From assembly GCF_017591435.1 (NCBI RefSeq), contig NC_059287.1, forward strand, positions 8,795,501 through 8,859,500: DNA of 64,000 nucleotides. The letters are read 5' to 3'. Positions 1-43,602 of this stretch are shown here, piece by piece. Numbering within the stretch: the first letter of the stretch is position 1; each line of letters begins with the position of its first letter. Under the pieces are notes generated by a model. The model did not search any database, had not been told where the DNA came from, and was given only the letters and a program-made list of their open reading frames with translations. The DNA is from Portunus trituberculatus (lineage: Eukaryota > Arthropoda > Malacostraca > Decapoda > Portunidae). The translations under genes and the position numbers were made by a program.

Positions 1-1795
1 GTTGCTAGAGACGACCTTTAGTTGGCGGCGGGGCAAGCTGGCTGTACCATGGTGAGGGATGGTAGTGAGCGAGGCCTGCTAGTCCGAGGTGGTGGTTAGG
101 GTCCGCGGCCGACTGCTGGTACTGGTGAAGAGGAGTGGTCCACTGCCGCCCCTGGCTCTGATTCCAGATACCAGGCTGAGGAAGGAGTGGGCGAGGTTGT
201 GGTAAGGACTGAAATGAAGTGAGGTGGTGGGCGGGCTGAGGCGCTGCAGGTGGGAAGGGTGTGGCTGTGTGTCTTTCCACCGTAAGGAGCCGCTGTAGGA
301 GACGCTCTTGACGTAAATCGTCAGTTCTGGCGTGGCAAGTAGCAGAAGTGTGTCCTTTCCGTGAGCAGTACTCACACACTTTTGCCTTGGCTCGCTTTTG
401 TGTCTGCTTGGTGGCCTGGTGAGTCCTCAGTCCTTCGCTGGACACCTTCCTCGCGTCCTGCTGCACTTCCCTCTTAGTTTTCTTTTTTCTCCAATCTCCT
501 GAAGTGGTCTGAGGAGAGGTTCGTGGGCGAACAGAGGCACCACGATCTACTCCGTTCGCTGTATTTATGGAGGAAGAGTCCCTGCTGCTCTGTGTGGCGG
601 TAGACGTGGTAGTGAGTACCGAGCAGTCACTCTGTGTGGCAGAAGGAGTGACAGTAGACGCTGGGGAGGTGTCACAGTCGCTCTCTGTGGCGATGGAAGC
701 AGTGGAGGTAGGCGGAGCGGTCGTTGTTTCCCGGGCAGGCGAAGGGAAGGTGGAAGTTGAGAAAACAGCTGAGTGGCGGAGCTGTTGCGGTTTATCCGAG
801 CTCCACCACGTCCTCCACCTCTCAGAGTCCTGACAAACCACCTCCCAGTGTTCGTCAATTGACTCTGCGTGGGCGCTGACTGCCTGAGAGCGTGTGGCTA
901 CTTGCGTCTGGCGCTGTTTTGACGCTATCAGCCTGTCTGCTACTCTGAGAGCCGCAGCAAACACGTCTCTGTGTTGTATGATCAAGTCTCGGTCGTCCTG
1001 GAGGGACTTAATCACACAGTTTTGTTGAGAGGCTTCCTCAGTGAGCTTCTCAACTAGTGAAACTAGCTCTCCTCTCTCCAAGCCCTCCCACTGACTCTCC
1101 CCACTGTCGTCCGGTAGTGGCGTTGGGGTGTATCAGTCTCCTCGATGATGTAGGTGACGGGGTCCGGGATGTTTGCTTGAGTCGTAGCTGCTCCGTGTAG
1201 CTACACTTGAAGACTGGCGTATCCCCAAGGCAGCTGTTGTGACAAAGGTTACGGCAGGTTTCCTCGTCACAGCTCACGTGTTGAGTCTTAAGTGTTGCTT
1301 TGCCACAAACGCAACACCAATTCTGTGGCTGGTAGCCAGGCAAGTCTCGCCTGGCTATGGGGCGATGGGCGGGCTAGACATTGAGGGAGAGGATAAGTGA
1401 TTCCCTGGGGAATTGTGAAGCCAGGTGTGGGGGCGACAACGAGTGTTGGTTCTAAACGACACGTGCGACACTAACACACTCGTGAACACAGACACTGAAC
1501 ACTGGCACAGAACACAAAGCACTTCCCCACAGGCGCACAAAAAACACACGACACTAACTACCTCTCCCACAAGTCAAGCCAAACCAGCCACGGAGAGAGA
1601 GATACAGGTTGTTTAAAAAAAACTACCTTGGAGAGATTTGGCAACTGTGTGCTGCCTTAGGCCTCGCGTCAGGTCAGGCCCGGGTCTCGGTCACTGCACG
1701 GGTACAAGCACTCTTTTCAAGTGATTTTTCAACACTATTGCAAGGCTTAGCACACCTTACACTTTTACATGGACACCAGGACACTTAGCACTTCA
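1..1795 (-). mobile_element. LINE, 5' part with PHD/CCHC ORF1
   Basis: A non-LTR retrotransposon in reverse orientation. Only the 5' untranslated part (about 1345-1795) and ORF1 are inside the window, and ORF2 would lie beyond base 1. The region is GC-rich compared with its neighbours. The right edge is approximate and set where family-1 LINE ORF1 sequence begins near 1793. Clade is uncertain: a PHD-like finger at the start of ORF1 is known from CR1-group elements, which is the basis for a tentative CR1-like label. Confidence 0.6.
5..1343 (-). pseudogene. LINE ORF1 protein, PHD-like finger plus CCHC knuckle, frameshifted
   Basis: Nucleic-acid-binding ORF1 protein of the LINE above. It is read in two frames that join near 1115-1130. 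The upstream frame (1050-1343) has a cysteine-rich PHD-like finger (CCVCGK, then further Cys pairs and CHNSC). The downstream frame (to a stop at 5-7) has a possible helical segment, a Ser/Thr-rich linker, a basic patch, a zinc knuckle of form CX2CX4HX4C (CEYCSRKGHTSATC) and a Pro/Gln-rich tail. Reading the second frame upstream gives protein-like sequence before its apparent first codon, so one protein with a single-base frameshift is more likely than two. Neither frame has a convincing ATG. Both open at TTG, and a stop lies just upstream of the first, so the true start is probably lost to another indel. Confidence 0.6.
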
Positions 1796-1999
1796 AGTTC
1801 TCTCATGAACTTTATCCCTTTTTTCCTTTATCCCAAAAGTCATGAAACATTTCCTCTTATCCACAGTATCATGCACTAGATCTTCTTTCCCCTTAATTAT
1901 TTGTATTACAGTGTCTTTTGTTTTTTCCTGAGTTTGTCTCTTTACTACCTCTGAAAATTTAACTTTTTTCCTCTTCTTGCTCTTCTTATTTCCATACAT
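1793..1999 (-). pseudogene. family-1 LINE ORF1 fragment
   Basis: A 68-residue remnant, Lys-rich, ending in a DTVDKRKCFMTFGIKEKRDK pattern. It aligns by eye with ETVDKKRCVVIFGVEEDKT at 57420-57653 in the full-length copy. The Val/Ile-Phe-Gly-Val/Ile core resembles the first strand of an RRM-like ORF1 domain, but that is an inference from pattern only. It has no independent function here: the rest of the ORF is displaced by the 2087-3644 insertion. Confidence 0.5.
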
Positions 2000-2248
2000 T
2001 TCATAATTCCTTCAGCTTGTTTTCTCCCAATCCACCTTCTACTCTGTCCTCAATCCCATCCTGTACTTTTCCTGCAAGCTCCTTAACCCCTTCGCGCCAG
2101 ATGCTAAAAAAGCCCGCCTGTATGATATACTGGTGGTAGTGCCCCGAGCGCTGGAAACTCGCAAAGCTTGCTTGTCTTGTCGTCTTTGTGTATTATGCTG
2201 CTATTTTTAGTTACTATATTGCCTTCAAGAGTGGACGCTTCTCTCGGA

Positions 2249-2276
2249 GAAAGAGAGAGAGAGAGAGAGAGAGAGA
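2249..2276. repeat. (GA)n microsatellite
   Basis: Short pure GA tract inside the piggyBac-like element. Confidence 0.9.
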
Positions 2277-2417
2277 CATTTGCTAATATTTTAGACACAA
2301 GCGGGACGCATGTAGCTTATCTTCGAGAGGAAGAGGGGAGGGAAGGAGAGGAAATGAAGGAGGAGAGAGAGATTAGAAAATTTTTTGTTTTTGTATTTGT
2401 GTGTGTGTGTGTGTGTG

Positions 2418-3237
2418 TATTTACCTAGTTGTACCTAGTTGTAGTTTTACAGGGCCTGGGCTTTATGCTCGTGTGGCCCGTCTCCATATCTACACTTATC
2501 CAATCTTACTTTAAAAGTGTGCACACTCGTTGCAGACACTACTTCTTCATCTAAACTGTTCCACGTCTCAATACATCTCTGGAAACTATATTTTTAATAT
2601 CTCTCAGACATCTTCCCTTTCTCAGCTTTTACTATGCAATCTTGTGCTTGGTGTCATATTCTTCTCTCAGGATCAGTTTCTCATTATCCACTTGGTCCAT
2701 TCCGTTGATCAATTTATAGACTTGTATCAGGTCTCCTCTCTCCTTCTTTGTTCCAAGGTTGGTAGATCCATAGCCTTTAGTCTCTCCTCATATGTCATCC
2801 TTCAAGTTCTGGGACCATTCTTGTAGCCATTTTTGTAGCCTCTCCAATTTCCTTATGTGTTTCTTTTTATGAGGGGTCCACACTACTCCTGCATATTCCA
2901 ATCTGGGTCTTATTATAGTATTTATCAATTTCTTCATCATTTCTTTGTCCATGTAGTGAAATGCTACTCCAATATTCCTCAGCAAATTATATGTTTCTCT
3001 AAAAATTCTATCAATATGGCTTACTGGTTGATTGTTTTCTTCCATCGTCACTCCTAAGTCCTTTTCCTTTTGACTTTCTCCAGTTCTACTCCATCTCCCA
3101 TCTTATAGATTCCCACAGGTCGTCTTTCACTCTTTCCCATTTCCATGACATGGCTTTTGTTCACATTGAATTCCATTTCCACTTCTTACTCCATTCCCAG
3201 ATCTTATTTAGGTCTTCTTGCAGTATTTCACAATCCT

Positions 3238-3243
<6 letters not shown>
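2418..3243 (-). mobile_element. family-1 LINE 3' fragment inside (GT)n
   Basis: 5'-truncated copy of family 1 on the reverse strand. It starts with the family's 3' end signature (TATTTACCTAG on the + strand). It contains an 87-residue ORF2 C-terminal remnant at 2788-3051, with the RETYNLLRNIGVAFHYMDKE and RPRLEYAGVVW patterns seen in the other copies. Both flanks are (GT)n on the + strand: 2400-2418 and 3244-3284. Confidence 0.75.
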
Positions 3244-3285
<42 letters not shown>

Positions 3286-3349
3286 ACGAATGTTACAAGG
3301 CACGCATGTAACTTATCTTCGAGAGGAGATGGGGAGGAGGGAGGAGATG

Positions 3350-3395
<46 letters not shown>
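3244..3395. repeat. (GT)n at 3244-3284 and (GA)n at 3354-3395
   Basis: Two dinucleotide arrays separated by about 70 bases that repeat the internal motif of the piggyBac-like element. Confidence 0.9.
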
Positions 3396-3398
<3 letters not shown>

Positions 3399-4478
3399 GA
3401 ACAGTCTATGCCATTGGGTAATTTTAGACACAAGGCGGGACACATGTAGCTTATCTTTAGTGATTGGTGGAGACAAGGATGGTGGGAGGAGCACTAGGAT
3501 TTTAAGGACAGCATACATCCTGTGTAGTTGGTATCCAACACATTATACGGGACAACTGAACTGAAGAAAGCTCAGAAAAGAAATATCGCCACGAGGCTCA
3601 CCGTATATCTACTCTTCATGACGCCTACATACTCACTGAAGGGGTTAAGGCGTTTTCGTAGTCTTGACATGAAACTTTTAGTATATCATTTTGTTTCCTT
3701 ATCTTCTGTATCTCCTCCTGTAATCCCGGATTGATTACATTGACCTTCTCACATTCGTATAATCTCAGTCAAACTCTATGTTTTCTGTTGTCAGTCTGTC
3801 CTACTTGTCCATTAAACTCAACATCACCTCCTTCAAGTACTTTAACTCTCTTTCTATGTTGATCAATCTCCTCATATTTCCTCTTTCGTCTCTAAATCCA
3901 GAAAATTCTTTATCCATATTGTCCTCAGTCAATCTTTTGAGTCCTACAGGTGTTTCAATAAATCAAGGATTTTCATTCGGTGGCATTGGTTTTGATTGCG
4001 TTGTAGATCTGGCCACACCACTTAGTTCCATTCCTCTTTCCATCTTATTTCTGTCTGCACGATCCAAAAACTTATTTATTATGGGGACAGGAGAACCGTA
4101 TGGCCCCCAATCCCACCTGTACACACGTCTAGGTCAAGGTTCCAACACCTGTTGTAGCTTGTTCCCTGGGAGCTGTTCAAAACGTCTTCTCCTGACAGCA
4201 GCAATGGATGCTGCTGTCACAGGGTCATGTTTGAAATGATGTCTGAATTAGGTACACTTCAATGCTGCCATCCAGCATGTGTATTTACCTATTTGTGTAT
4301 TACACGGCCCGAGCTAAGCTCTCTGTGTCCTGTCTCCTTGTCAATTCCTGTCATATCTCTCTTTCATCTGATTGACACACACACTGTGTCAACGACATCA
4401 CTGCTCAGTTTATTCCACTTATCAATGCTACGATGCGGGAAACTGTATTTTCTCACGTCATTTAGACAGATGTCTTTA

Positions 4479-6042
4479 TTAGCTTTTTCCATGTCCTCGG
4501 AGATGATTACTTGTGGTCACCTTTATCAACTCTCTGTCCAGTATGTCAATCTTGTTCACCAATTTATACATAGTTATCATGTCTCCTCTTGTTCTTCTCT
4601 CTTCTAATGTGGTCAGCCCCAGCTTCCTCAGTCTTTCCTCATAGTCTAACTCCCTGAGTCCTGGTACCATCCTTGTTGCCAGCCTCTGTACCCTTTCTAC
4701 CTTCTTCACATTTTTCTTCATATGCGGTGACCAGACACAAGCTGCATATTCTAACTGGGGTCTTATTAAGGTATATAATATCTTCATCATTCCTTCATCT
4801 AGGTAGTGGAACGCAAGGCCAATATTTTGAAGCATGTTATATGTTTTCCCAAAAATCTTGTGACAAAGTGTTTTGCACAGTTACTCCTAAGTCTTTTTCC
4901 TCATTGGTCTCTTTAATTTTCTCATCACCCAGCCTGTAATCCCAGTTTGGTCTGTATCTACTTCTTCCCATTTTCATAACATGGGTCTTGTCTATATTAA
5001 ATTCCATCTGCCACTCCTTACTCCACTCATATATTTTATCAAGATCTTCCTGTAACTTGTTACAAACTTCCACATTCTTTACTCTCCTCATAATTTTAGT
5101 ATCGTCCGGAAACATGTTCATGTAACTGTCAATTCCTACTGGCATATCATTAACATAAATCAAAAACATGATGGGACCAAGCACTGACCCTTGTGGAATT
5201 CCACTGGTTACCTTCTTCCACTCGGACTTCCTTCCTCTCACCACTGTTCTCATTTCTCTTCCCATTAAGTAATTTTCCATCCATTTTGCTAGTTTATCAT
5301 TTACTCCTCCAATCTTCTTTAGTTTCCACATCAGTCTATTGTGTGGTACTTTATCAAAGGCCTTCCTTAAGTCCAGGTAGATAGCATCCACCCATCCCTC
5401 TCTATGTTGTAGTATGTCAGTCACTCTTGAATAAAAACATAATAAATTAGATACACACGATCTTCCTTTTCTGAAACCAAACTGTCTTTCACTCAGAATG
5501 TTTTCACTTTCTAGATACTCACTCCACTTAGCTTTAATTACTTCTTCACATACCTTGCACAATATACTAGTCAACGATACTGGTCTATAATTTAGTGGTT
5601 CCATTCTACTACCATTCTTATATATAGACACAATGTCAGCTCTTTTCCACTGTTTCGGGACTAATCCTGTTCGTATGGAGGTTTCCACAATATCAAATAC
5701 GGGGTCCAACAATTGATCCTTACATTCATTTAGCAACCTCCCAGATATGCCATCAGGCCCCATTGATTTATTAATATCCAGATTGCTTATAATTTTCCTT
5801 ACATCTTCCTTAGTAACCATGATGTCCTGCATTTGCTTTATTTCCGTAGGTCTTCCTCCCATAAAATGCTCCTCCTTTGTAAACACTTTGCAAAAGTTAT
5901 CGTACAAAATTTCATCTATATCTCCAGCATCCTCATATACTTCTTCCCCATTTTTTACCTTTACTATTGCCTCCCTTATATTTAGTTTTCCATTTATGAA
6001 TTTGTAAAACATTTTTGGGTCACTTTCACAGTTTTCCACCAC
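4479..6042 (-). pseudogene. family-1 LINE ORF2: reverse transcriptase and C-terminal domain
   Basis: Reverse transcriptase that would copy the LINE RNA at the nicked target. Two abutting frames (4837-6042, 401 residues, then 4479-4835) are joined by one frameshift near 4836. Visible RT landmarks: MGPDGISG, the YRPVSLTS block, QFGFRKGRS, YLDLRKAFDKVPH (palm, first Asp) and SGIPQGSVLGP. The catalytic box reads FPDD where sibling copies have FADD, so Ala is replaced by Pro next to the two catalytic Asp residues. The C-terminal part has RPQLEYAACVW and LGLTTLEERRTRGD. This copy is dead because of the frameshift and the Pro substitution. Confidence 0.85.
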
Positions 6043-6570
6043 CCTCTGTTTATATTCCTTCTGTGCTGTTCTCCTTACTTCAACATATCTATTCCTTGCT
6101 GTTTTGTAAACTTCTCTTGATAATACATCACTGTTTTTCTTAAGTTTCTTCCGTGCCTTTTCTTTGTTCTTTTTTGCTTCTTCACAATTTCTATTAAACC
6201 ACTATTTATTATTTAAAGTCCTCTTTCTGTAATATGGCACAAACTTTTTCACAGCAGAGTTATACAAATTCATAAATTTATCGTATTTCAATCGCATATC
6301 CCTTTCCTGGTATACTACGGACCAGTCAATTTCATTAAAGAACTCCCTTATATGGTTATAATTTGCCCTAATATAATTTAATTTTTCCTCCCTGCGTTCC
6401 ACAATCTTATTCGTGTTTAATTCCGTATCCAGCTCAAAGCTTAGGACATCATGATCGCTTCTCCCCAAGGGACATTTATGTTCAATTTCCTCTTTTAGAG
6501 AGATGCCCCTGGTAAGTTTTTCTCGCCCCTCCAACTGCTTACTCTGTATAAGGGTCTTATCCGTCCCTGT

Positions 6571-6931
6571 ATGGAGTACTCTTCGCATGTTTGGGATGGT
6601 TCCAGTCACACAGCTTTGCTTGATAGGGTGGAATTGAAAGCTCTTCATCTCATCAACTTCCCTCCTCTGACTAACTGTCTTCACTCTCTTTCTCATTGCC
6701 GAAATGTTGCATCCCTTTCTATATTTTATCGCTATTTTCATGGTAACTGTTCTACTGATCTTGCTAACTGCATGCCTCCCCTCCTCCTACGGCCACGCTG
6801 CACAAGGCTTTCTTCTTCCTCTCATCCCTTTCACTGGTAAACTCTGGAACTCCCTCCCTGCATCTGTATTTCCAAATTCCTACAACTTGTCTTCTTTTAA
6901 GAGGGAGGTATCAAGGCATTTGCTCCCCTAA
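6571..6931 (+). pseudogene. LINE ORF2 C-terminal remnant
   Basis: C-terminal part of the ORF2 protein of the nested LINE, in two overlapping frames (6571-6840 and 6704-6931) that need one frameshift near 6835. Recognisable blocks are MEYSSHVWDGSSHTALLDRV, LINFPPLTNCL, the PRCTRLSSSSHPF block and WNSLPASVF near the end. It has no catalytic residues, because the RT palm lies upstream and was never inserted. Confidence 0.75.
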
Positions 6932-7039
6932 TTCTGGCTGACGGTTTTGGCACTTTTTGTACTCTTTGGAGAGCCAGCGCTCAAGTGGACTTTTTTCTAA
7001 CTTTCTTTTTTTTGCCCTTGGCTGGCCCTCTTCCCTACG

Positions 7040-7065
7040 TATAAAAAAAAAAAAAAAAAAAAAAA
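7040..7065. repeat. poly(A) tail of nested LINE
   Basis: A-run that marks the 3' end of the + strand LINE at 6514-7065. Confidence 0.85.
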
Positions 7066-7816
7066 TCCAACCTTGCTGCAACATCTTGTCCCCTGCATCT
7101 TGTTGGTGATTTCACCCACTCTGTTATTTGTTGCTACCTTTAACAATTCCTCTGCTCACTCACCACCGTTCACCACTTCGTAGTCTTCCCACACTATTTC
7201 TTTACAATTAAAGTCTCCGACTATCATCACTCTATCCTTTCTGATGAGTTCTTGCTTCATTCTGTCTAGAGTATTTCTCATCACCATCTGTTACTGTTCA
7301 TATTCCCAAGCATTGGTTCTGGGTGATATGTATACTGTTATAATATTAATGTCCCTCTTGCCATCTGTTATAAGCATACTTATCACTTCCTCATTTCTCT
7401 TACTATAGTTCACCTCCTTCACTATCAGATCTTCCTTAGTAAGAACCATTATACCACCACCTCCTTTATTTTTTCTATCATTTCTCCATACTTTGTAGTG
7501 TTTTACAACAAACCAGTCTAGCTTTATTTCGGGCCTTAGCTTTGTTTCCACTATAGTCCAGTTCGTTATTTCTTAGGTAATCCATACATTCTAGCCTCTT
7601 AGACAGAAATCTATGTTCATGTAAGTCACTTGTATTCCATTCCTAGTTTCTTTCTTCCATGTAATGTCTATTCCACCTGTTTTATCCACCACTTCTTTAG
7701 CCTCCCATATCTCATCCTCCAAAAAAACTTGGTCTTTTCCTCCTCTGTTCTTTCGTCATTCCTCTCTTTCACTTCAGTTACAAGCTCTTTCATTTTCATT
7801 CGCTCATCCTGTGTGT

Positions 7817-7819
7817 ATA

Positions 7820-7858
<39 letters not shown>

Positions 7859-7859
7859 A
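7817..7859. repeat. (GT)n then (GA)n
   Basis: Compound dinucleotide tract between the 5' edge of the family-1 LINE and the first host exon. The GT part repeats the dinucleotide seen at the other end of that LINE. Confidence 0.85.
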
Positions 7860-7895
7860 GCAAAGTTGATTGGTACAATTTTTCCTTATTTACAG

Positions 7896-40368
<32,473 letters not shown>

Positions 40369-40445
<77 letters not shown>
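40369..40445. repeat. (CT)n in the 3' untranslated region
   Basis: Starts immediately after the stop codon of the coiled-coil gene. Confidence 0.9.
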
Positions 40446-40451
<6 letters not shown>

Positions 40452-40786
40452 TAAAAGGATTAATTTTTCTTTCTTTTCTATTTTCAAGGAATTAATGTTT
40501 TTCTTTTCTTTTTTTCATTCTTTTTATTTTTCATGTTTAGAGTGAGGAAACAACTTTTTTTCTTTTAACTATTGTATTATTATTGTTGGGATAAGAAACT
40601 ATTCTATCAACTACTTTTTATTATTTCCTTTACTATTGATACAACTGCTATTATTATTGCTACTGTTATATCATCAGTAAGTTTCGTTTATTATTAGGAA
40701 AAGTACAATTAGTTTTAACACACTTTAATTTTTCACCTCAAGGAAATTTGTATTATTATGAAATTCTTCTTGGCATGTCTGTCTGC

Positions 40787-40894
<108 letters not shown>

Positions 40895-40957
40895 GGTTAT
40901 CAAGGTTTTTATGATGCTTCTAGTTAACACTATTTTTTGTTTTCCGCTAATGTAGAA

Positions 40958-40963
40958 AATAAA
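40958..40963 (+). promoter_or_regulatory. candidate polyadenylation signal AATAAA
   Basis: First clear AATAAA found downstream of the stop, 590 bases away. Plausible for the coiled-coil gene. Confidence 0.4.
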
Positions 40964-41099
40964 ATCCATTTCATTTATTTATTGATTTGTTTGTCTATTC
41001 ACCTATTTATTTATTGATTGATTACATTGGAAGGATTAATTTGCAACTGATAGTTTATCACCAACTTGTTTCAGCACTGCCTCATCTATAAGATGAGCT

Positions 41100-41845
41100 C
41101 AGTAGGCTGAGGATGGATATGGTGGGACTCTTTGAAACAAGGAGGCCTGGCAGTAGCGAGACCAGTAACAAGGGTTTTATTTTCTATTGATCTGGCATGA
41201 GTAGTGGCCACCATGTAGCCATAGGCGTCTCCAGCACACTGCAGACGTCCATTGTAGAGATTACTCTGGTTGATGAGCGTATAATGCGACTAAGGCTGAA
41301 GCACAGTCTAGGCTCCATGTCTGTTGTTGCAGTATTTGCTCCTACCAAGGTGTGTGAAACTGAAGAGAAGGAGACATTCTATGCCAAACTTGATTCTGTA
41401 CTGGACTAGTTTCCCTGTCATGATGCACTTATTGTCTTGGACGACTTTAATGCCATCACTGGTATTGCAAGAGCCGGCTGCGAGTTATGTGTTGGCTCCC
41501 ATGGCTCTGGTACCAGGAACAACAACAGCTCCTTCCCTCTGAATCTTGCAAGATCCAGAATGTTGAGAATGCAGGTTCTTGGTATCAGTGACAGTGTCCA
41601 ATCGGTTTGGAGTGCTTGACACCATTGAGGACCCAGTAGAGCTATGGGATACCTTCAGACATGAGACTCTTGAGGCTGCCAAGGAATGTGTTGGGGAGCG
41701 CCCAAGGTCATGGAGTGGCTTTGCCTCGGTAGAGATGCTTGACAGTATTGAGGAAAGTCATGGTGCCAGACTTGCTGGGAACTGTGACCAGTACAGAACT
41801 CTCCTGAGGAGAGACAAGGAGAGGTATGTTGGGGGGTCTCGCTGA
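41100..41845 (+). pseudogene. RTE-like endonuclease remnant
   Basis: Frames 41197-41409, 41437-41619 and 41579-41845. RLRLKHSLGSMSVVAVFAPT, ETEEKETFYAKLDSVLD, IVLDDFNAITGIARAG (usually GDFNA, here DDFNA) and GSHGSGTRNNNSSFPLNLAR. Stops and shifts between frames; the IDHIL and SDH parts appear deleted. Confidence 0.7.
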
Positions 41846-41934
41846 GGATGTAGTGTGTCATTTAAATGCTTATATCCTCTGACCTGTATATCGAGCCTTG
41901 AAGAAACTCCATTCCAAGTCTACATCTCAGGTGA

Positions 41935-42840
41935 GTGCTATCTGAACAGGAGCTGGCCGCCTCATATTGGATGGAGATGGGCAGATGGCTCGTTGGGCTT
42001 AGTACTTTGAACAGCTGTTCACAGTGGATCCTCCAAACTTCAGAATTACACATGCTGGATGCTGATCCATCCATTCATGAAACTGCACCTTCCATTGATG
42101 ATGTCAAAGAGGCAGTGGCAAAGTTGAGGGGTGGAAAGGCAGCTGGCATCTGTAACATCAGTGCAGAACTGCTCAAAGTGAGGGGTGAGGCCAGAATCCA
42201 TGGATTGCATGCTGTCTTGACTGCTGTATGGCATTCAGGTACCATTCCCCCTGACTGGGAGAAGGGATTTGTAATCCCTATCTTCTGGAAGGGGAAAGGA
42301 AACCATCAGGACTGCAACAACTACTGTGGTAAAACATTGCTCGATGTACCAGCCAAGATGCTTGCCCATTTGCTGTTAATGTATATCCACAATCACCTGC
42401 TGAAACACCAGAGAACTGAACAGTCTGGGTAAGTCAACAACTGAACAGATCCTAGTGCTTCGCATACTGGTGGAGCACCAATATGAGTTTCGATAAGGGA
42501 TGCTTGTTGCCTATGTCGATCTCAAGAAGGCATTTGATTCAGTTTATCGAGAGACACTCTGGGATCTGCATCTCCGTGGGATTCCTGCAAGGATTATTGG
42601 TCTATTAATTGGCCTCTACTCAGGGACTGTGAGTGCTGTGAAGTGTGGATGGGGCGTGTCCAGCGTCTTCCCTTGTAAATACGAGAGTGAGGCAGAGATG
42701 AGTGTTTGCTCTAGCACTTTTCAACATTTGCATGGACTAGGTACTAGGCAGTAGACCAAAGTCATTGTGGAGCATCTGTTGGCAATACTGAGATTACAGA
42801 TCTTGTTTTTGCCAATGTAGTAAAATCTGCTGAGTCACTG
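41935..42840 (+). pseudogene. RTE-like reverse transcriptase remnant
   Basis: DVKEAVAKLRGGKAAGICNI, PPDWEKGFVIPIFWKGKGN (41935-42432) and MLVAYVDLKKAFDSVYRETL (42500-42754). The catalytic FADD box is not preserved: the corresponding reading near 42810 is FLPM-like. Several stops. Confidence 0.7.
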
Positions 42841-42864
42841 GAGGTTCTGATAATGGCTATAGAG

Positions 42865-43180
42865 CAGTGGCTCTTAACCCCTGGGTCGCAACCCAAAGTT
42901 GGGTCGCCAAGCCATTTTATTGGGTCGCTAAGGGTTTGCAGAAAATAATTATTTTCCTACTACAAATATATTATAATTATATATTGTAATAATTAAAATT
43001 CATGATGCATTATCTTAGGATTCTAAGCAGACCAGCATGTAATTTTGTTTCTGTAACCCGCTTTTAAAAGCATAATCATATTACTTATAAAGACAATTTG
43101 TATATCTATGTAGGCTTAGGTCGTGATGGTTGATTTGTGCAAGATTTTGGGTCGCTGCCAAAAAAGGTTAAGAACCACTG
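42865..43180. mobile_element. hAT-type MITE, 8-bp target duplication
   Basis: Ends CAGTGGCTCTTAACC and reverse complement CAGTGGTTCTTAACC, flanked by CTATAGAG (42857-42864) and CTCTAGAG (43181-43188), matching at 7 of 8 bases. Subterminal GGGTCGC repeats at both ends. 316 bp, no ORF. CAGTGG-type ends with 8-bp duplications are diagnostic for hAT. Confidence 0.85.
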
Positions 43181-43602
43181 CTCTAGAGGCACTGCATGAG
43201 GAAGCAAAGCCCCTGGGGCTCCAGGTTTCCTGGCCCAAGACCAAAGTTCAGGTGTTTGGAGGCATACTGGATGAAACAGTACAGTATGTCCATGCGTGTG
43301 GCGAGGATATTGAGATCTTGGAAAATTTCATATACTGTGGTAGTGTAGTGCATAATAACAGCAGGTTGAACCAGGAAGTTGTATGGCAGATTGGCCTAGC
43401 CCACGATGTTATGGACTTGCTCAACATGAGTATTAGGCATTGTCAGTACCTGTGCAGACAGACAAAGATTCAGATCTTCAAGTCGCTGGTGATCCTTGTC
43501 TTACTCTACAGTTGTAAGACATGGACACTGAACACTGATCTCAAGAGGCGAATTGATGTCTTTGGTACTAGATGCCTTTGCAGGATCATGGGGTATCGCT
43601 GA
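43123..43602 (+). pseudogene. RTE-like LINE ORF2 C-terminal part
   Basis: The first 20 codons of this frame lie in the hAT MITE. From 43187 it is LINE: ALHEEAKPLGLQVSWPKTKV, ENFIYCGSVVHNNSRLNQEV, FKSLVILVLLYSCKTWTLNT and FGTRCLCRIMGYR. Continues after a shift in 43610-43790. Confidence 0.75.

Larger units (their letters stand above)
2087..3644. mobile_element. piggyBac-like non-autonomous element, TTAA target duplication
   Basis: Bounded by TTAA at 2083-2086 and 3645-3648. It begins CCCCTTCGCGCC and ends in the reverse complement of CCCCTTCAGTGA, so the terminal inverted repeat is short (CCCCTTC). TTAA duplication with CCC-starting ends is the hallmark of the piggyBac superfamily. No transposase is encoded. 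A motif around 2288-2340 (GGGACGCATGTAGCTTATC) recurs in variant form near 3295-3345 and 3425-3470, giving internal repeats. It carries (GA)n and (GT)n tracts and a nested LINE fragment. Confidence 0.55.
1790..4281 (-). mobile_element. family-1 CR1-like LINE, ORF1 part, split by insertion
   Basis: Reverse-oriented 5' segment of the LINE family also seen at 4282-7816, 35617-37457 and 54217-57997. The pieces 1790-2086 and 3645-4281 are the same copy, interrupted by the TTAA-flanked element 2087-3644. In the right piece (about 3650-4090) the reverse strand translates, with breaks, to an ETP-GL, FSGFRDERG and ERELKYLKE pattern that matches 36990-37307. Its 5' end abuts the 3' end of the next family-1 copy at 4282. 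Confidence 0.55.
6514..7065 (+). mobile_element. Jockey-superfamily LINE 3' end with poly(A), nested
   Basis: A 5'-truncated LINE inserted opposite to its host LINE. It ends in poly(A) at about 7040-7065. It belongs to the same family as 43817-44925 (reverse): both share the coding block for RPCMEYSSHVWDGS, the RNVASLSIFY block and the 3' untranslated text around the Gly-Cys-rich GCCCTTGGCTGGC segment. The left edge is set by loss of the host LINE near 6514. Confidence 0.8.
6202..7551 (-). pseudogene. family-1 LINE ORF2: APE-like endonuclease, interrupted
   Basis: Endonuclease that nicks target DNA for target-primed reverse transcription. The upstream frame (7291-7551) holds GGGGIMVLTKEDL and the start of the VYISPRTNAWEYE block. 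The downstream frame (6202-about 6510) holds LGRSDHDVLSFELD, whose SDH triad is the conserved C-terminal endonuclease motif. Between them sits a foreign LINE at 6514-7065. A full-length frame of the same domain is at 56230-56766. Confidence 0.75.
4282..7816 (-). mobile_element. family-1 CR1-like LINE, nearly complete ORF2
   Basis: Reverse-oriented LINE about 3.5 kb long. Its 3' end is at 4282 (TATTTACCTATTTGTG on +) and its 5' truncation is near 7816, next to a (GT)n tract. Order along the reverse strand: end of an ORF1-like region (about 7816-7560), endonuclease (7551 down to 6202, interrupted by the LINE at 6514-7065) and reverse transcriptase with C-terminal domain (6042 down to 4479). The RT motifs and the C-terminal LPTLEERRTRGD block are typical of the CR1/L2/Rex1 side of the Jockey superfamily; the clade itself is not proven. 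Confidence 0.8.
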
